DNA of 64,000 bases from Arthrobacter sp. MSA 4-2. Its GTDB lineage: Bacteria; Actinomycetota; Actinomycetes; Actinomycetales; Micrococcaceae. A program made the position numbers and the translations under genes. The stretch lies in contig NZ_JAEKGC010000009.1 of assembly GCF_016405885.1 (NCBI RefSeq), forward strand, positions 1 to 64,000. The letters are read 5' to 3'. The notes under the pieces were generated by a model. That model saw only the letters and a list, made by a program, of their open reading frames with translations. It ran no database searches and was not told the origin of the DNA. Position 1 is the stretch's first letter; each line of letters starts with the position of its first letter. Of this stretch, positions 7,118 to 14,684 are shown piece by piece.

Positions 7118-7133
7118 GGAACCCCCTGGTTCC
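7118..7133 (+). other. Hairpin at the head of the carboxyethylornithine synthase leader
   Basis: GGAACC-CCCT-GGTTCC is a perfect 6-bp stem. Directly after it, CTCC TAG GGAG (7134-7143 region) can form a second small stem that includes the GGGAG Shine-Dalgarno of the 35-codon frame at 7149. A TAGTGT hexamer at 7104-7109 could place the 5' end just before the stem. Confidence 0.4.
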
Positions 7134-7148
7134 TCCTAGGGAGCAACG

Positions 7149-7256
7149 ATGATCCAGACCTGCCCACATTCGGTCCCACTGACGCCCTGCACCCCGTCCC
7201 CACCGGGAACACGGGATCCGGCGTCGGCGGCCCCCGCCCGACTCGGGAGGGCGTAA
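7149..7256 (+). CDS. Possible 35-residue leader peptide upstream of the carboxyethylornithine synthase
   Basis: An ATG five bases after a clean GGGAG begins a 35-codon frame that ends in TAA at 7254-7256, four bases before the ATG of the next gene. About ten codons are for proline and two for cysteine, and the product (MIQTCPHSVPLTPC at its start) resembles no known protein. Good SD spacing and a stop that nearly abuts the next start suggest a translated leader that couples to, or controls, the downstream gene. It could also be chance: proline-rich frames arise readily in GC-rich DNA. Confidence 0.35.
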   Translation: MIQTCPHSVPLTPCTPSPPGTRDPASAAPARLGRA

Positions 7257-7259
7257 ACC

Positions 7260-8414
7260 ATGACGGACCTGCGCCTTGGTGTCCTCGCCCTCTCCAGCAA
7301 GCCGGATGAACGCCGGCTTCCCCTCCACCCTCACCACTTCGAACGCATCGACGCCGCGGTCCGCGGGCGGATGCGCGTCGAGCAGGGCTACGGTGCCCAG
7401 TTCGGGCTCTCCGATGCGCAGTTGGAGCCGCTGGTCGGGCCCCTGCTGAGGCGCGAGGAGATCATCGCCTCCTCCGACGTCGTTCTCCTTCCCAAGCCGC
7501 AGGCGTCCGACCTCGCTTCACTGGCCGACGGTCAGGTCCTCTGGGGATGGCCCCACTGCGTTCAGGATCGTGAGATCACCCAGCTGGCCATCGACAAGCG
7601 GCTCACACTGATTGCCTTCGAGGCGATGAATCACTGGACGGAGGACGGCGGGTTCTCCCTCCATGTCTTCCACAAGAACAACGAACTGGCAGGGTACTGC
7701 TCGGTCCTGCACGCGCTGCAGCTCTCCGGCCTCACCGGGGACTACGGCCGGCGGCTCACCGCGGCCGTCATCGGCTTCGGAGCCACCGCCCGTGGCGCCG
7801 TCACCGCCCTGAACGCCCACGGCATCAGCGACGTGCAGATCCTGACGAACCGGGGCGTGGCGGCCGTCGGATCACCCATCCACTCGGCCCGCATCGCCCA
7901 GATCGAAGCCACCGCCGAGGACCCGCAGCTGAGCGAGGTCCTCGCTGAGGATGGCCGGCTGCCCCTGGCCCCCTACCTAGCCCGCTATGACCTGGTGGTG
8001 AACTGCACCCTGCAGAACCCCAACGCGCCGCAGATGTACCTCCGAGAAGCCGACCTTCCCCTGTTCTCCAGTGGCAGCCTCATTATCGATGTCTCCTGTG
8101 ACCGGGGCATGGGCTTCAGCTGGGCCCGGCCCACCTCGTTCGCCGAACCGATGTTCGAGGTCGGGGACCACGTCCGCTACTACGCCGTCGACCACACCCC
8201 GTCCTATCTGTGGGACTCGGCCACCTGGGAGATCAGCGAGGCGCTGCTGCCGTTCCTCGGCCCGGTGTTGGAGGGGCCGGAGGCCTGGGATGCCAACGAG
8301 ACGCTGAGGCGCGCCATTGAAATCCGGGACGGAGAGGTAATCAACCCGGCCATCCTCGACTTCCAGGGCCGCGGCGCCCAATACCCGCACCAGGTCCTCG
8401 CGGGACGTGGCTGA
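7260..8414 (+). CDS. N5-(carboxyethyl)ornithine synthase-like oxidoreductase
   Basis: A 384-residue member of the alanine dehydrogenase / carboxyethylornithine synthase superfamily. The N-terminal substrate domain has the family's RRLPLHPHHFERI, EQGYGAQFG and VVLLPKP strings (residues about 19-80) and NNELAGYCSVLHAL at 140-153; the Rossmann domain begins with VIGFGATARGAV at about 170-181. The Lactococcus enzyme reductively joins pyruvate to the side-chain amine of ornithine using NADPH. Here the substrate is inferred from overall resemblance. GGGAGG at 7245-7250 is its SD, inside the 3' end of the small upstream frame. Its stop overlaps the MarR-like gene by 8 bases. Confidence 0.75.
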   Translation: MTDLRLGVLALSSKPDERRLPLHPHHFERIDAAVRGRMRVEQGYGAQFGLSDAQLEPLVGPLLRREEIIASSDVVLLPKPQASDLASLADGQVLWGWPHCVQDREITQLAIDKRLTLIAFEAMNHWTEDGGFSLHVFHKNNELAGYCSVLHALQLSGLTGDYGRRLTAAVIGFGATARGAVTALNAHGISDVQILTNRGVAAVGSPIHSARIAQIEATAEDPQLSEVLAEDGRLPLAPYLARYDLVVNCTLQNPNAPQMYLREADLPLFSSGSLIIDVSCDRGMGFSWARPTSFAEPMFEVGDHVRYYAVDHTPSYLWDSATWEISEALLPFLGPVLEGPEAWDANETLRRAIEIRDGEVINPAILDFQGRGAQYPHQVLAGRG

Positions 8415-8850
8415 CCCGGGGCCGGAACCCGCGCCGGGTCAGCAGGACAGGCCCATCGGCTGGTGGCTCAAGGAGGCCGACCGACGGCTCGACGGCGCCT
8501 TCGACCGGGCCCTCGAGGGACATGGAAGCGACCGCCGGACATGGCAGGTGCTCGCCTCCCTGGCGAGGCGGCCTGAAAGCCCTGCCCGCCTGGTTGACCT
8601 GCTGAGCCCCTTCGATCCGCCGGCCGTCATCTCGGGCGTCATCGCCGATCTGACGGAGCGCGGCCTGGTGGAGGAAGCCGCCGGTCTGCTGCGCTTGACG
8701 GAGGCCGGCCGGCACGTGCACAAGGCACTTAGCGGGCCCGTCGCCGACGTGCGGCGGCAGGTCAGCGAGTCGCTGCCCGGTGGGGACTACTCCACCCTCC
8801 TGCGTCTGCTGGGCCGGCTCACCGAAGGCCTGGCGGGAAGGTCCGACTGA
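8407..8850 (+). CDS. MarR-like winged-helix regulator
   Basis: A 147-residue protein beginning at GTG inside the end of the synthase gene, with an 8-base overlap, so it is co-transcribed with it. Residues about 20-100 follow the MarR layout: helix RRTWQVLASLARRPESPARLVDLLSPFDPPAVISGVIADLTERGLVEEA is the DNA-binding helix pair and wing (recognition helix near PAVISGVIADLTERG), then LLRLTEAGRHVHKAL, the typical turn out of the wing. MarR proteins usually sense a small ligand and repress adjacent genes; a role in controlling the synthase is likely but not shown by any clear operator in front of it. Confidence 0.7.
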   Translation: MADPGPEPAPGQQDRPIGWWLKEADRRLDGAFDRALEGHGSDRRTWQVLASLARRPESPARLVDLLSPFDPPAVISGVIADLTERGLVEEAAGLLRLTEAGRHVHKALSGPVADVRRQVSESLPGGDYSTLLRLLGRLTEGLAGRSD

Positions 8851-8869
8851 GCCGGCCGCCGTGGCGCGG

Positions 8870-9613
8870 CTAGAGCTCGAAGTGGGTCTTCGGCGTGGAC
8901 TTTCCGGTGGAGGCCACAATGGCGGTGGCGATGTCCCGCAGCTTCATGTTCCGGGTGTTCGAGGCCGACTGGATGATGCCGAACGCCTCATCCTGGCTGC
9001 AGCGGTTCTGGCCCATGATGATCCCCACGGCGAGGTCGATGGTGGTCCGTGACTCCATCGCGGTCTTGAGGTCGTTCGCGGATTCGGTCAGCCGGGCGAT
9101 GCGCACGGCCAGCCGCAGGGCCTTCGACGCCTCGTCCGCGAAGGTTTCGGCCGCGGCGATGGCATCGTCATCGAACGCGTCGACGTGGTCGGAATAGAGG
9201 TTCAGCCCCGCGCTTGCGTCGCCCTCAAGCAGGATCGGGACTCCGAGGATCGAGCGGATGCCGTGTTCGGCGATGGCGTCCCGGTAATCCGGGAACCGGG
9301 TGTCCCGGGTGATGTCCGGAACGTGGACGAGTTTCTCTTCCCGGGCGGCGCGCAGACAGGGCCCATCCTCGAAGTTGTACTGGATCTCGTCCATGTTCCG
9401 GGCGTGCTCGCTGCTGCTGGCCACAGTGCCCGTCCGCTTGGGACGCAGCAGGGTCACACCGCAAAGCATCTCGCCGTGCCGTCCCTCGAGGGTTGCGGCC
9501 GCGAGCTTCACCAGCTCCGTCAGGAACTCCTCGACATCGGTGCTGTCGAGCACCATGTCCTGGAGGAGGGTCCCCACCTGCAGGGTGGGTGAATCGCCCT
9601 CGTCCTCAGCCAT
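8870..9613 (-). CDS. GAF and ANTAR domain RNA-binding regulator
   Basis: A 247-residue two-domain protein. Residues about 15-160 form a GAF sensor domain (EIQYNFEDGPCLRAAREEKLVHVPDI and GIRSILGVPILLEGDASAGLNLYS are the classic GAF strings for this actinobacterial class). Residues about 175-235 form an ANTAR domain (RTTIDLAVGIIMGQNRCSQDEAFGIIQSASNTRNMKLRDIA), which in characterised members binds paired hairpins in nascent RNA and prevents termination. The C-terminus THFEL is short. The ATG at 9613 has GGAGG eight bases upstream. No target hairpin pair was identified in this window. Confidence 0.88.
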   Translation of the reverse strand: MAEDEGDSPTLQVGTLLQDMVLDSTDVEEFLTELVKLAAATLEGRHGEMLCGVTLLRPKRTGTVASSSEHARNMDEIQYNFEDGPCLRAAREEKLVHVPDITRDTRFPDYRDAIAEHGIRSILGVPILLEGDASAGLNLYSDHVDAFDDDAIAAAETFADEASKALRLAVRIARLTESANDLKTAMESRTTIDLAVGIIMGQNRCSQDEAFGIIQSASNTRNMKLRDIATAIVASTGKSTPKTHFEL

Positions 9614-9704
9614 GTCCTTGCCTCCACTTGTCCGCACTGATCAGCCGTCCCTTAAGGACACCCGGCTCCGGTCCGGGCAATAGCCCAACAATAGACCGCC
9701 TCGC

Positions 9705-10955
9705 TCAGCGAGCGACAGGCCCCGCCCCTTCGACAACCATTCTGTCGGCGATGGCGCGGATTCCGACCAATGTCTCCTCGAATAACGTGGTCAGCGGAGA
9801 CAGGCCCAGGCGGATGCCCGAGGGGTTCCGGTAGTCGGGGATGATCCCCTGCTCCCAGAGGCCTGGCACCATGGTGGCGAACGCCGGATGGTCGATGGTG
9901 ATGTGGCCGCCGCGCTCGCCCGGTGCGCGCGGCGAGGCCACCACTACTCCGGCGGGGCCCAGGAGGGCGTCGACCGCTTCGATGGCGAAACCGGTCAGGG
10001 CCACCGACTTCTCCCGCACCGCCCCGATGCCGGCCTTCTCCAGCACATCGAGCATGTCCTGCAGCGCGAGCATGCCGAGGATGGGCGGAGTGCCGGAGAC
10101 GATCCTGCGGATCCCCGGCGCCGGCTCATAGGACCCGCCCATGGCGAAGGGGTAGGCGCTGCCAAGCCAGCCCTGGATGGGCTGGTCGAAGGAATCGAGG
10201 TGCCGTGCGGCGACGTACGCCCAGGCGGGGGCGCCGGGGCCGCCGTTGAGGTACTTGTAGCTGCAGCCGGCAGCGTAGTCGACTCCCCAGGCATCGAGCT
10301 CAAGGGGCACAGAGCCCACCGAGTGGCTCAGGTCCCACAACACCAGGGCCCCGGCGTCGTGAACCACCGAGGTGATGCCGGGAACGTCGGCGGCGTGGGC
10401 GGACCGGTACGCCACGTGGCTCAGCACCACAAGGGCGGTCGAGGGCCCGACGACGCCGGCAACGGCCTCCGCGCTCGCCCCGCCGTCGTAGGGAACCTCA
10501 AGCCACCGAACGGTGAGCCCGCGCTCGCGGGCGATGGCTTCCATCAGGAACCGGTCGGTGGGGAAATTGTCACGGTCGATGACAATTTCGGTGCGGCCCG
10601 GCCTGGCGGAGACGGCGGCACGGGCGAGTTTGTACAGCAGGACGCTGGTGGAATCGGCAACGATGCACTGCCCGGGCGCGGCGCCCAGGACGATGCTCCC
10701 CAGCCGGTCACCGATCCGTTCGGGCAGTTCCAGCCAGCCCTCATCCCAGCCGCGGATCAGGCGGGACCCCCACTGGTGCCGGACGAAATCGGCAAGGCTC
10801 TGTTCGGTCGCCGCGAGGGGGCGCCCGAGGGAGTTTCCGTCGAGGTAGGCCGCTATGCCGTCGGTTTCGTCGGTGATGAACAGGTCACGGTACCCGGCCA
10901 GCGGGTCCTTATCGTCGAGTTCCCGGGCGCGCTGCAGGAGCGGATCGTCAGCCAT
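9705..10955 (-). CDS. kynU: Kynureninase
   Basis: A 416-residue PLP enzyme of fold type I that cleaves kynurenine (or 3-hydroxykynurenine) to anthranilate and alanine. The family's signatures are present: LDGNSLGRPL at 38-47, the Asp/His pair of VLWDLSHSVGSVPLEL at about 205-220 (D208, H211), and the PLP lysine in AAGCSYKYLNGGPGAPAWAY (K234). The C-terminal PDYRNPSGIRLGLSPL strand is also typical. Length matches the family. A TAGACT hexamer six bases before the ATG suggests a leaderless transcript. No tryptophan dioxygenase or other pathway gene is nearby. Confidence 0.92.
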   Translation of the reverse strand: MADDPLLQRARELDDKDPLAGYRDLFITDETDGIAAYLDGNSLGRPLAATEQSLADFVRHQWGSRLIRGWDEGWLELPERIGDRLGSIVLGAAPGQCIVADSTSVLLYKLARAAVSARPGRTEIVIDRDNFPTDRFLMEAIARERGLTVRWLEVPYDGGASAEAVAGVVGPSTALVVLSHVAYRSAHAADVPGITSVVHDAGALVLWDLSHSVGSVPLELDAWGVDYAAGCSYKYLNGGPGAPAWAYVAARHLDSFDQPIQGWLGSAYPFAMGGSYEPAPGIRRIVSGTPPILGMLALQDMLDVLEKAGIGAVREKSVALTGFAIEAVDALLGPAGVVVASPRAPGERGGHITIDHPAFATMVPGLWEQGIIPDYRNPSGIRLGLSPLTTLFEETLVGIRAIADRMVVEGAGPVAR

Positions 10956-10961
10956 TGGCCC

Positions 10962-10967
10962 AGTCTA
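10962..10967 (-). promoter_or_regulatory. -10 element TAGACT, leaderless start for kynU
   Basis: On the minus strand TAGACT is followed by GGGCCA and the ATG of kynU at 10955. It overlaps the last codons of the upstream MaoC gene, so kynU may have its own promoter inside the end of the lipid cluster. Confidence 0.5.
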
Positions 10968-11963
10968 AGGGGACGCCGGGTCCACCGCCTGCCCCGTAAC
11001 CCATCCGGTGAAGGACGGCCGCTTCGCGCCGGACGCCCAGCCGGTGACCTCGGTGCGCCGGACCGATCCGCCGGTTGCCTCCCCGGGACGGACGGCGACG
11101 GCGAGCGTGCCCGGGAGCAATGCCGGGGAGAGGAAGTTCACGCCCCACGACAGAGCGTCCGGCGCGGCCGGCTCCGCCAGCTCCACCATGCGCGCGGCGA
11201 GGTACACCCCGTGCGCGATGGCGCGCTTCATCCCCAACAGCCGTGCGGAGGGCGCGCTCAGGTGGATCGGGTTCCAGTCGCCGGATACGGCGGCGTAGGC
11301 CCGTCCGGTGTCGGAGGCCAGGTGCCACTGTGCCGTGGGCACCGGCGGGATGAAGGCGTCTCCGTTCCCCGGCAGGGCAGCGTCCCTCCCGTCGTCAGTG
11401 GCCGCCGGGCTCGTCCCCGGGGATCCGTCAGGGAATCCGTCCGGGGAGGGCTCCGGATGTTCCTCCCGGCCGTTGACGGTCCGGACGCCGCGGGCCAGGT
11501 AGACCGAGCGGCCCGTCCAGATCCGCTCGCCGTCCACGGACACTTCGGTGACGAGGTCCACCGAGGTCCCGGACCGGTGCGGGCTCAGGTTTTCGGCGTA
11601 GGCCACCGACTCAAACTCCTCCCCCACGCGCAGCGCCCGGGTCTGCACCACCGTGTTGCTCAGGTGGACCATTCCCAGCAGCGGGAGCGGGAAGTCCGGG
11701 CGGGCCATGACACTCATGGCGACGGGAAAGGCCAGCGTGTGGACGTGAGCCGAGGGAACGGCGTCGCGTGCCGCCTGTCCGACGAGATGCTGGAAGGCGG
11801 TGAGCCGCTCCCGGTCCACGGGGCCGCCGGAGGCACGGAGGCGGACCACCGGCAGCGCCGACGCGGCGCTGCGCCGGCCGGCCCGCCGCAGCACGGCGCC
11901 GACTACCGCCTGCCGGTACAGCCCCGCCAGCGCCGGCATTGCCGGCAGGACGACCTCGTTCAT
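10965..11963 (-). CDS. MaoC-like dehydratase (HtdX type)
   Basis: A 332-residue double-hot-dog protein. The C-terminal half carries the hydratase-2 motif YAAVSGDWNPIHLSAPSA (residues 223-240) with catalytic D229 and H234, followed by KRAIAHGVYLAARM. The N-terminal half (ARPDFPLPLLGMVHLSNTV, then a Pro/Gly/Asp-rich linker at about 168-205) is the degenerate repeat. Family members hydrate trans-2-enoyl-CoA or -ACP. It follows the long FabG and a thiolase, an order matching Mycobacterium tuberculosis htdX-fabG4-fadA2 (Rv0241c-Rv0243, where the genes are also neighbours). Its ATG overlaps the fabG stop (ATGA), so the three are one operon. Confidence 0.85.
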   Translation of the reverse strand: MNEVVLPAMPALAGLYRQAVVGAVLRRAGRRSAASALPVVRLRASGGPVDRERLTAFQHLVGQAARDAVPSAHVHTLAFPVAMSVMARPDFPLPLLGMVHLSNTVVQTRALRVGEEFESVAYAENLSPHRSGTSVDLVTEVSVDGERIWTGRSVYLARGVRTVNGREEHPEPSPDGFPDGSPGTSPAATDDGRDAALPGNGDAFIPPVPTAQWHLASDTGRAYAAVSGDWNPIHLSAPSARLLGMKRAIAHGVYLAARMVELAEPAAPDALSWGVNFLSPALLPGTLAVAVRPGEATGGSVRRTEVTGWASGAKRPSFTGWVTGQAVDPASP

Positions 11964-13303
11964 GCTCCGACCAGATTCTGTCCGCAGACCCGGATGACCT
12001 GGCCGTTGATGCCGCCGGCCGGCCCGGAGGCCAGGAACGCGATGGTCTCGGCCACGTCCACCGGCTGCCCGCCCTGCTGCAGGCTACTGAGCCTGCGGGC
12101 CGCCTCACGGGTGAGCATTGGCATCTTCGCGGTCATGTCGGTCTCGATGAACCCGGGGGCGACGGCGTTGATGGTGCGTCCGGACCCAGCGAACGCGGCC
12201 GCGGTGGCGCGGACCATGCCGATCACCCCTGCCTTCGAGGCGGCGTAGTTGCTCTGTCCGCGGTTTCCCGCGATGCCGCTGGTCGAGGCGAGGCTGATGA
12301 TCCGGCCCTCGGGCGAGAACACCGGGGAGGCAAGCAGTTCGTCGTTGATGCGCAGCTGCGAGGAGATATTGACCGCGATGACCGCGTTCCACCGTGCCGG
12401 GTCCATATTGGCAAGGAGCTTGTCCCGGGTGATTCCCGCGTTGTGCACGAAGATGTCCAGGGTGCCGTGGCGCTCCTTCACGTGGTCCAGGATCCGGGCG
12501 GCGGCGTCGGAAGCGGTGATGTCGACCTGGAGTGCCGTTCCCCCGACCCGGTTTGCGACCGCGGCCAGCTGCTCACCTGCCGCGGGCACGTCAACGACGA
12601 CGACCTTCGCCCCGTCCCGGTGCAAAACCTCGGCGATCTTCGCCCCGATGCCCCGCGCCGCGCCGGTCACCACCGCGGTCCTGCCGGCCAGCGGAGCACC
12701 GGCACCGGCCGGCTCCTCCGGCTCGGGCATAGCGGAGACCCGCAGGAACTGGCCGTCGACATAGGCGCTGCGGCCGGAGAGCAGGAACCGCAGGGCCCCC
12801 AGGGCCCCGGGGCTGTCCGCCGCCGCCCCGTCCAGAAGCACGATCCCGTTGGCTGTGGCACCGGCCCGCAGTTCCTTGGCGACCGAACGCACGGCGCCGT
12901 CCACCCCCTGGCGGGCGGCGGCTGTGGCAGGGTCCGCGGCTTCCTCCGCCGGCCGGCCAAGGGAGACGACCCTCCCGCCGGGCAGAAGGGCCCGGACAGC
13001 CGGGCCGAGCTCGAGCAGGGGCGCACCCAGGTCCTCCGGACGCGACACCGCATCGAGGGCAACGACCACCGCGCCGAGCTTCTCCTCCGGGCGCAGGTGC
13101 CGGCGGACGTCCTGGTCCCAGCCGAGCAGTGCCTCAGCCAGGGTGTCGGCGCCCGGGCCGCTGCCCAGGACCAGTACCGGGCCGGGGACGAGCGGGTCGC
13201 CGGGGGTGTAGCGGCGCAGCACCGCCGGGCGCGGCAGCCCCAGCGTCCTGGCCAGCTTGCCCGGCAGCGGTGTGTTGACGAGGCCGAGGTAGGTATCCGC
13301 CAC
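11960..13303 (-). CDS. High-molecular-weight 3-oxoacyl-(acyl carrier protein) reductase, FabG4 type
   Basis: At 447 residues this is about twice the length of ordinary FabG. Residues about 205-447 form a complete SDR reductase: cofactor motif TAVVTGAARGIGAKIAE near 209-225, NAGITRDKLLANM, the Ser of ISLASTSG, the YAASKAG catalytic Tyr-Lys, and the PGFIETDMT strand. The first about 195 residues form a second Rossmann-like domain whose glycine motif (VLVLGSGPGADTLAE) is degenerate and which has no active-site triad, as in M. tuberculosis FabG4. The reaction is NADH-linked reduction of 3-oxoacyl-CoA or -ACP. GTG at 13303 is chosen because the thiolase gene ends two bases upstream. Confidence 0.88.
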   Translation of the reverse strand: MADTYLGLVNTPLPGKLARTLGLPRPAVLRRYTPGDPLVPGPVLVLGSGPGADTLAEALLGWDQDVRRHLRPEEKLGAVVVALDAVSRPEDLGAPLLELGPAVRALLPGGRVVSLGRPAEEAADPATAAARQGVDGAVRSVAKELRAGATANGIVLLDGAAADSPGALGALRFLLSGRSAYVDGQFLRVSAMPEPEEPAGAGAPLAGRTAVVTGAARGIGAKIAEVLHRDGAKVVVVDVPAAGEQLAAVANRVGGTALQVDITASDAAARILDHVKERHGTLDIFVHNAGITRDKLLANMDPARWNAVIAVNISSQLRINDELLASPVFSPEGRIISLASTSGIAGNRGQSNYAASKAGVIGMVRATAAAFAGSGRTINAVAPGFIETDMTAKMPMLTREAARRLSSLQQGGQPVDVAETIAFLASGPAGGINGQVIRVCGQNLVGA

Positions 13304-13304
13304 C

Positions 13305-14621
13305 TCAGCGCGCCTCGAGGATGGCAACGACGCCCTGCCCGCCGGCAGCGCACACGGAGATCAGGCCGCGGCCCGAGCCCTTCTCCGCCAGCGCCTTGGC
13401 CAGGGAGGCCACGATCCGCCCGCCGGTGGCGGCGAAAGGGTGGCCGGCGGCCAGTGAGGAGCCGTTGACGTTGAGCTTGGATCGATTGATCTTGCCTAGC
13501 GCTCCGTCGAGGCCGAGGCGGGTCCGGCAGAACTCCTCGCTCTCCCACGCGGCGATGGAGCTGAGGACCGTGGAGGCAAAGGCCTCATGGATCTCGAAGA
13601 AGTCGAAGTCGTCGAAGTGCAGCCCGTTTCGCTGGAGCAGCCGCGGCATCGCGTAGACGGGGGCCATCAGCAGGCCCTCCTGGCCGTTCACGAAGTCCAC
13701 AGCGGCGGCTTCGGCGTCGACGACGTTGGCGAGCATCGGCAGGTTGTTGGCCCGCGCGTAGTCCTCCGAGCCGAGCAGGACGACGGCGGCGCCGTCGGTC
13801 AGCGGCGTGGAGTTGCCCGCCGTCATGGTGGCCGGCGTATCGAGCCCGGCGCCGAACACGGGCTTCAGCTTCGCCAGCTTCTCCAGCGACGTGTCGGCGC
13901 GCAGGTTCGCGTCCCGGGTCAGCCCGCGGTAGGGGGTCATCAGGTCTTCGAAGAACCCGCGCTCGTAGGCCGCGGCGAGGTTGGCATGGCTGGAATAGGC
14001 CAGCTCGTCCTGGGCCTCGCGGGTGATACCCCAGGCCGCGGTGGTCAGTGCCTGGTGTTCGCCCATGGAGAGCCCCGTGCGGGGTTCACCCGTGGTTGGG
14101 GCGTTCGGTGCCAGGTCCCGGGGGCGCAGCCTGCTGACCGCGGCGAGCTTCTGCTTGGGCGTGCGGGCCCGGGAGAGGTCGAGAAGCACCCGGCGCAGCC
14201 CCTCACTGACCACGATGGGCGCGTCGGAGGCTGAATCGACGCCGCCGGCGATGCCGGAGTCGATCTGGCCCAGCTTGATCTTGTTGGCGAGGCCCACAAC
14301 CGTCTCAAGGCCGGTGGCGCAGGCCTGCTGCAGGTCGTAGGCAGGGGTGTGCGCGGAGAGGGCTGAGCCCAGCACCGCCTCGCGGGTGAGGTTGAAGTCC
14401 CGGGAATGCTTGAGGACGGCGCCTGCTGCCACCTCGCCGACGCGTTCGCCCTGCAGGCCGAACCGCGCGACGAGGCCGTCGAGGGCCGCGATGAGCATGT
14501 CCTTGTTTGACGAATGGGCGTAGGCCCCGCCCGAGCGCGCAAAGGGAATGCGGTTGCCGCCGATGACGACGGCGTTGCGGACGGTGGTGGTGCCCGCGCC
14601 TGCTCCTGGCTGGTTCGACAT
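13305..14621 (-). CDS. Acetyl-CoA acetyltransferase / thiolase (FadA2 type)
   Basis: A 438-residue thiolase. The acylated cysteine is C101 in YDLQQACATGLETV; the second half has EIHEAFASTVLSS with its Glu/His, the GHPFAATGGR motif (His about 394) and the catalytic ISVCAAGGQG (Cys about 424). It either cleaves 3-oxoacyl-CoA in beta-oxidation or condenses acyl units; neighbours favour lipid turnover. ATG at 14621 has AGGAG nine bases upstream. It heads the three-gene minus-strand operon, and its promoter region is shared with the divergent TetR gene and contains that gene's palindrome. Confidence 0.92.
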   Translation of the reverse strand: MSNQPGAGAGTTTVRNAVVIGGNRIPFARSGGAYAHSSNKDMLIAALDGLVARFGLQGERVGEVAAGAVLKHSRDFNLTREAVLGSALSAHTPAYDLQQACATGLETVVGLANKIKLGQIDSGIAGGVDSASDAPIVVSEGLRRVLLDLSRARTPKQKLAAVSRLRPRDLAPNAPTTGEPRTGLSMGEHQALTTAAWGITREAQDELAYSSHANLAAAYERGFFEDLMTPYRGLTRDANLRADTSLEKLAKLKPVFGAGLDTPATMTAGNSTPLTDGAAVVLLGSEDYARANNLPMLANVVDAEAAAVDFVNGQEGLLMAPVYAMPRLLQRNGLHFDDFDFFEIHEAFASTVLSSIAAWESEEFCRTRLGLDGALGKINRSKLNVNGSSLAAGHPFAATGGRIVASLAKALAEKGSGRGLISVCAAGGQGVVAILEAR

Positions 14622-14653
14622 GAGGGATCTCCTGGTGGTGGTGGTGGATTACC

Positions 14654-14684
14654 GATACCCAGCGTACCTGATACGCTGAGTATC
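14654..14684. promoter_or_regulatory. Large palindromic operator directly abutting the tetR start codon
   Basis: GATACCCAGCGTA and TACGCTGAGTATC form 13-base arms separated by CCTGA, with 12 of 13 positions symmetric. The palindrome ends at 14684 and the ATG follows at 14685. TACGCT at 14672-14677, seven bases before the ATG, is a plausible -10 inside the right arm. Binding here would block tetR transcription and probably that of the divergent thiolase operon. Confidence 0.8.

Noticed and set aside
7100-7259. A T-box or known amino-acid riboswitch before the carboxyethylornithine synthase
   Set aside because: No T-box sequence, specifier stem or antiterminator could be found; only two short stems and a small ORF.
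9888-12248. A 786-codon open frame on the plus strand opposite kynU, maoC and fabG4
   Set aside because: It is the mirror image of highly GC-rich genes, is Gly/Pro/Arg/His-rich without any domain, and crosses three intact conserved genes on the other strand.
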